Positions 11,957 through 12,033 of a stretch of DNA of 12,033 nt are shown piece after piece. How positions within the stretch are numbered: position 1 is the stretch's first letter; every line of letters begins with the position of its first letter. The DNA lies in assembly GCA_003557065.1 (NCBI GenBank), contig PWPS01000033.1:1-12033 (forward strand), given 5' to 3'. The translations under genes and the position numbers were made by a program. The notes beneath the pieces are model-generated. The model was not told the origin of the DNA. It was given only the letters and a program-made list of their open reading frames with translations, and ran no database searches. The stretch is from Candidatus Nealsoniibacteriota bacterium. Lineage in GTDB: Bacteria > Patescibacteriota > Minisyncoccia > Minisyncoccales > PWPS01.

Positions 11957-12033
11957 AAAAGTTATTTGTCTCAATTTTCATTTTAAGATAACATTATTTA
12001 AGCAGTCTTTATTTATAAATAATTCAAAAAAAT

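Overview
The window reads as a chromosomal segment of an AT-rich bacterium, most likely of the Candidate Phyla Radiation (Patescibacteria). That placement is an inference. It rests on the streamlined comF-dprA-comM-yraN cluster, a membrane protein carrying an N-terminal helical module of the type I associate with that group, a REP-associated (RAYT-like) transposase, a Trx-CcdA fusion and many small single-gene transcription units. TGA is used as an ordinary stop (comF, the 467-aa membrane protein and the nuclease-like gene end in TGA, followed at once by a start codon or by non-coding leader or terminator sequence). The UGA=Gly code of Gracilibacteria and Absconditabacteria is therefore unlikely.

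Layout. Positions 1-1821 hold the 3' part of a large acidic, cysteine-free, probably surface-exposed protein, followed by a strong rho-independent terminator (1862-1904). Positions 1910-2918 look like a mobile REP/RAYT unit. A single-strand-type HUH transposase gene lies between direct copies of a 19-bp imperfect palindrome, inside an outer pair of related 24-bp repeats, with an extra stem-loop structure on the right. Positions 3095-6622 are a tight DNA-uptake and processing operon: ComF, DprA, ComM (YifB) and YraN, with gaps of 3, 6 and 3 bp. It is preceded by a perfect 10-bp inverted repeat whose centre coincides with a TATAAT box.

Positions 6629-6870 carry a short gene on the minus strand with a consensus promoter (TTGACA-17-TATAAT), an AGGAGG ribosome site and its own terminator. 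Its reading frame is broken between two CxxC knuckles, so it looks like a frameshifted zinc-ribbon gene. To the right come independently promoted genes on the plus strand: a membrane-anchored 3D-domain protein (6947-7372), an unrecognised 467-aa single-pass membrane protein (7466-8869), a membrane-anchored thioredoxin-like protein (8952-9365), a thioredoxin-CcdA fusion (9491-10615), a NUDIX hydrolase (10671-11051), a small PD-(D/E)xK nuclease-like protein (11172-11552) and a four-cysteine small protein (11672-11926). Most have a recognisable sigma70-type promoter and a terminator of their own.

How it fits together. The comF-yraN block concerns incoming or recombining single-stranded DNA. The two thioredoxin-like genes plausibly form a cell-surface thiol-disulfide relay, with CcdA carrying electrons across the membrane. 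The 3D protein and the acidic surface protein belong to the envelope. Translation starts appear to fall into two styles: A-rich leaders with ATG and no Shine-Dalgarno, and strong Shine-Dalgarno sites, several with TTG. The best candidates for something unusual are the REP/RAYT unit, whose REP sequence is itself an in-frame extension of the transposase reading frame, and the frameshifted minus-strand mini-gene.
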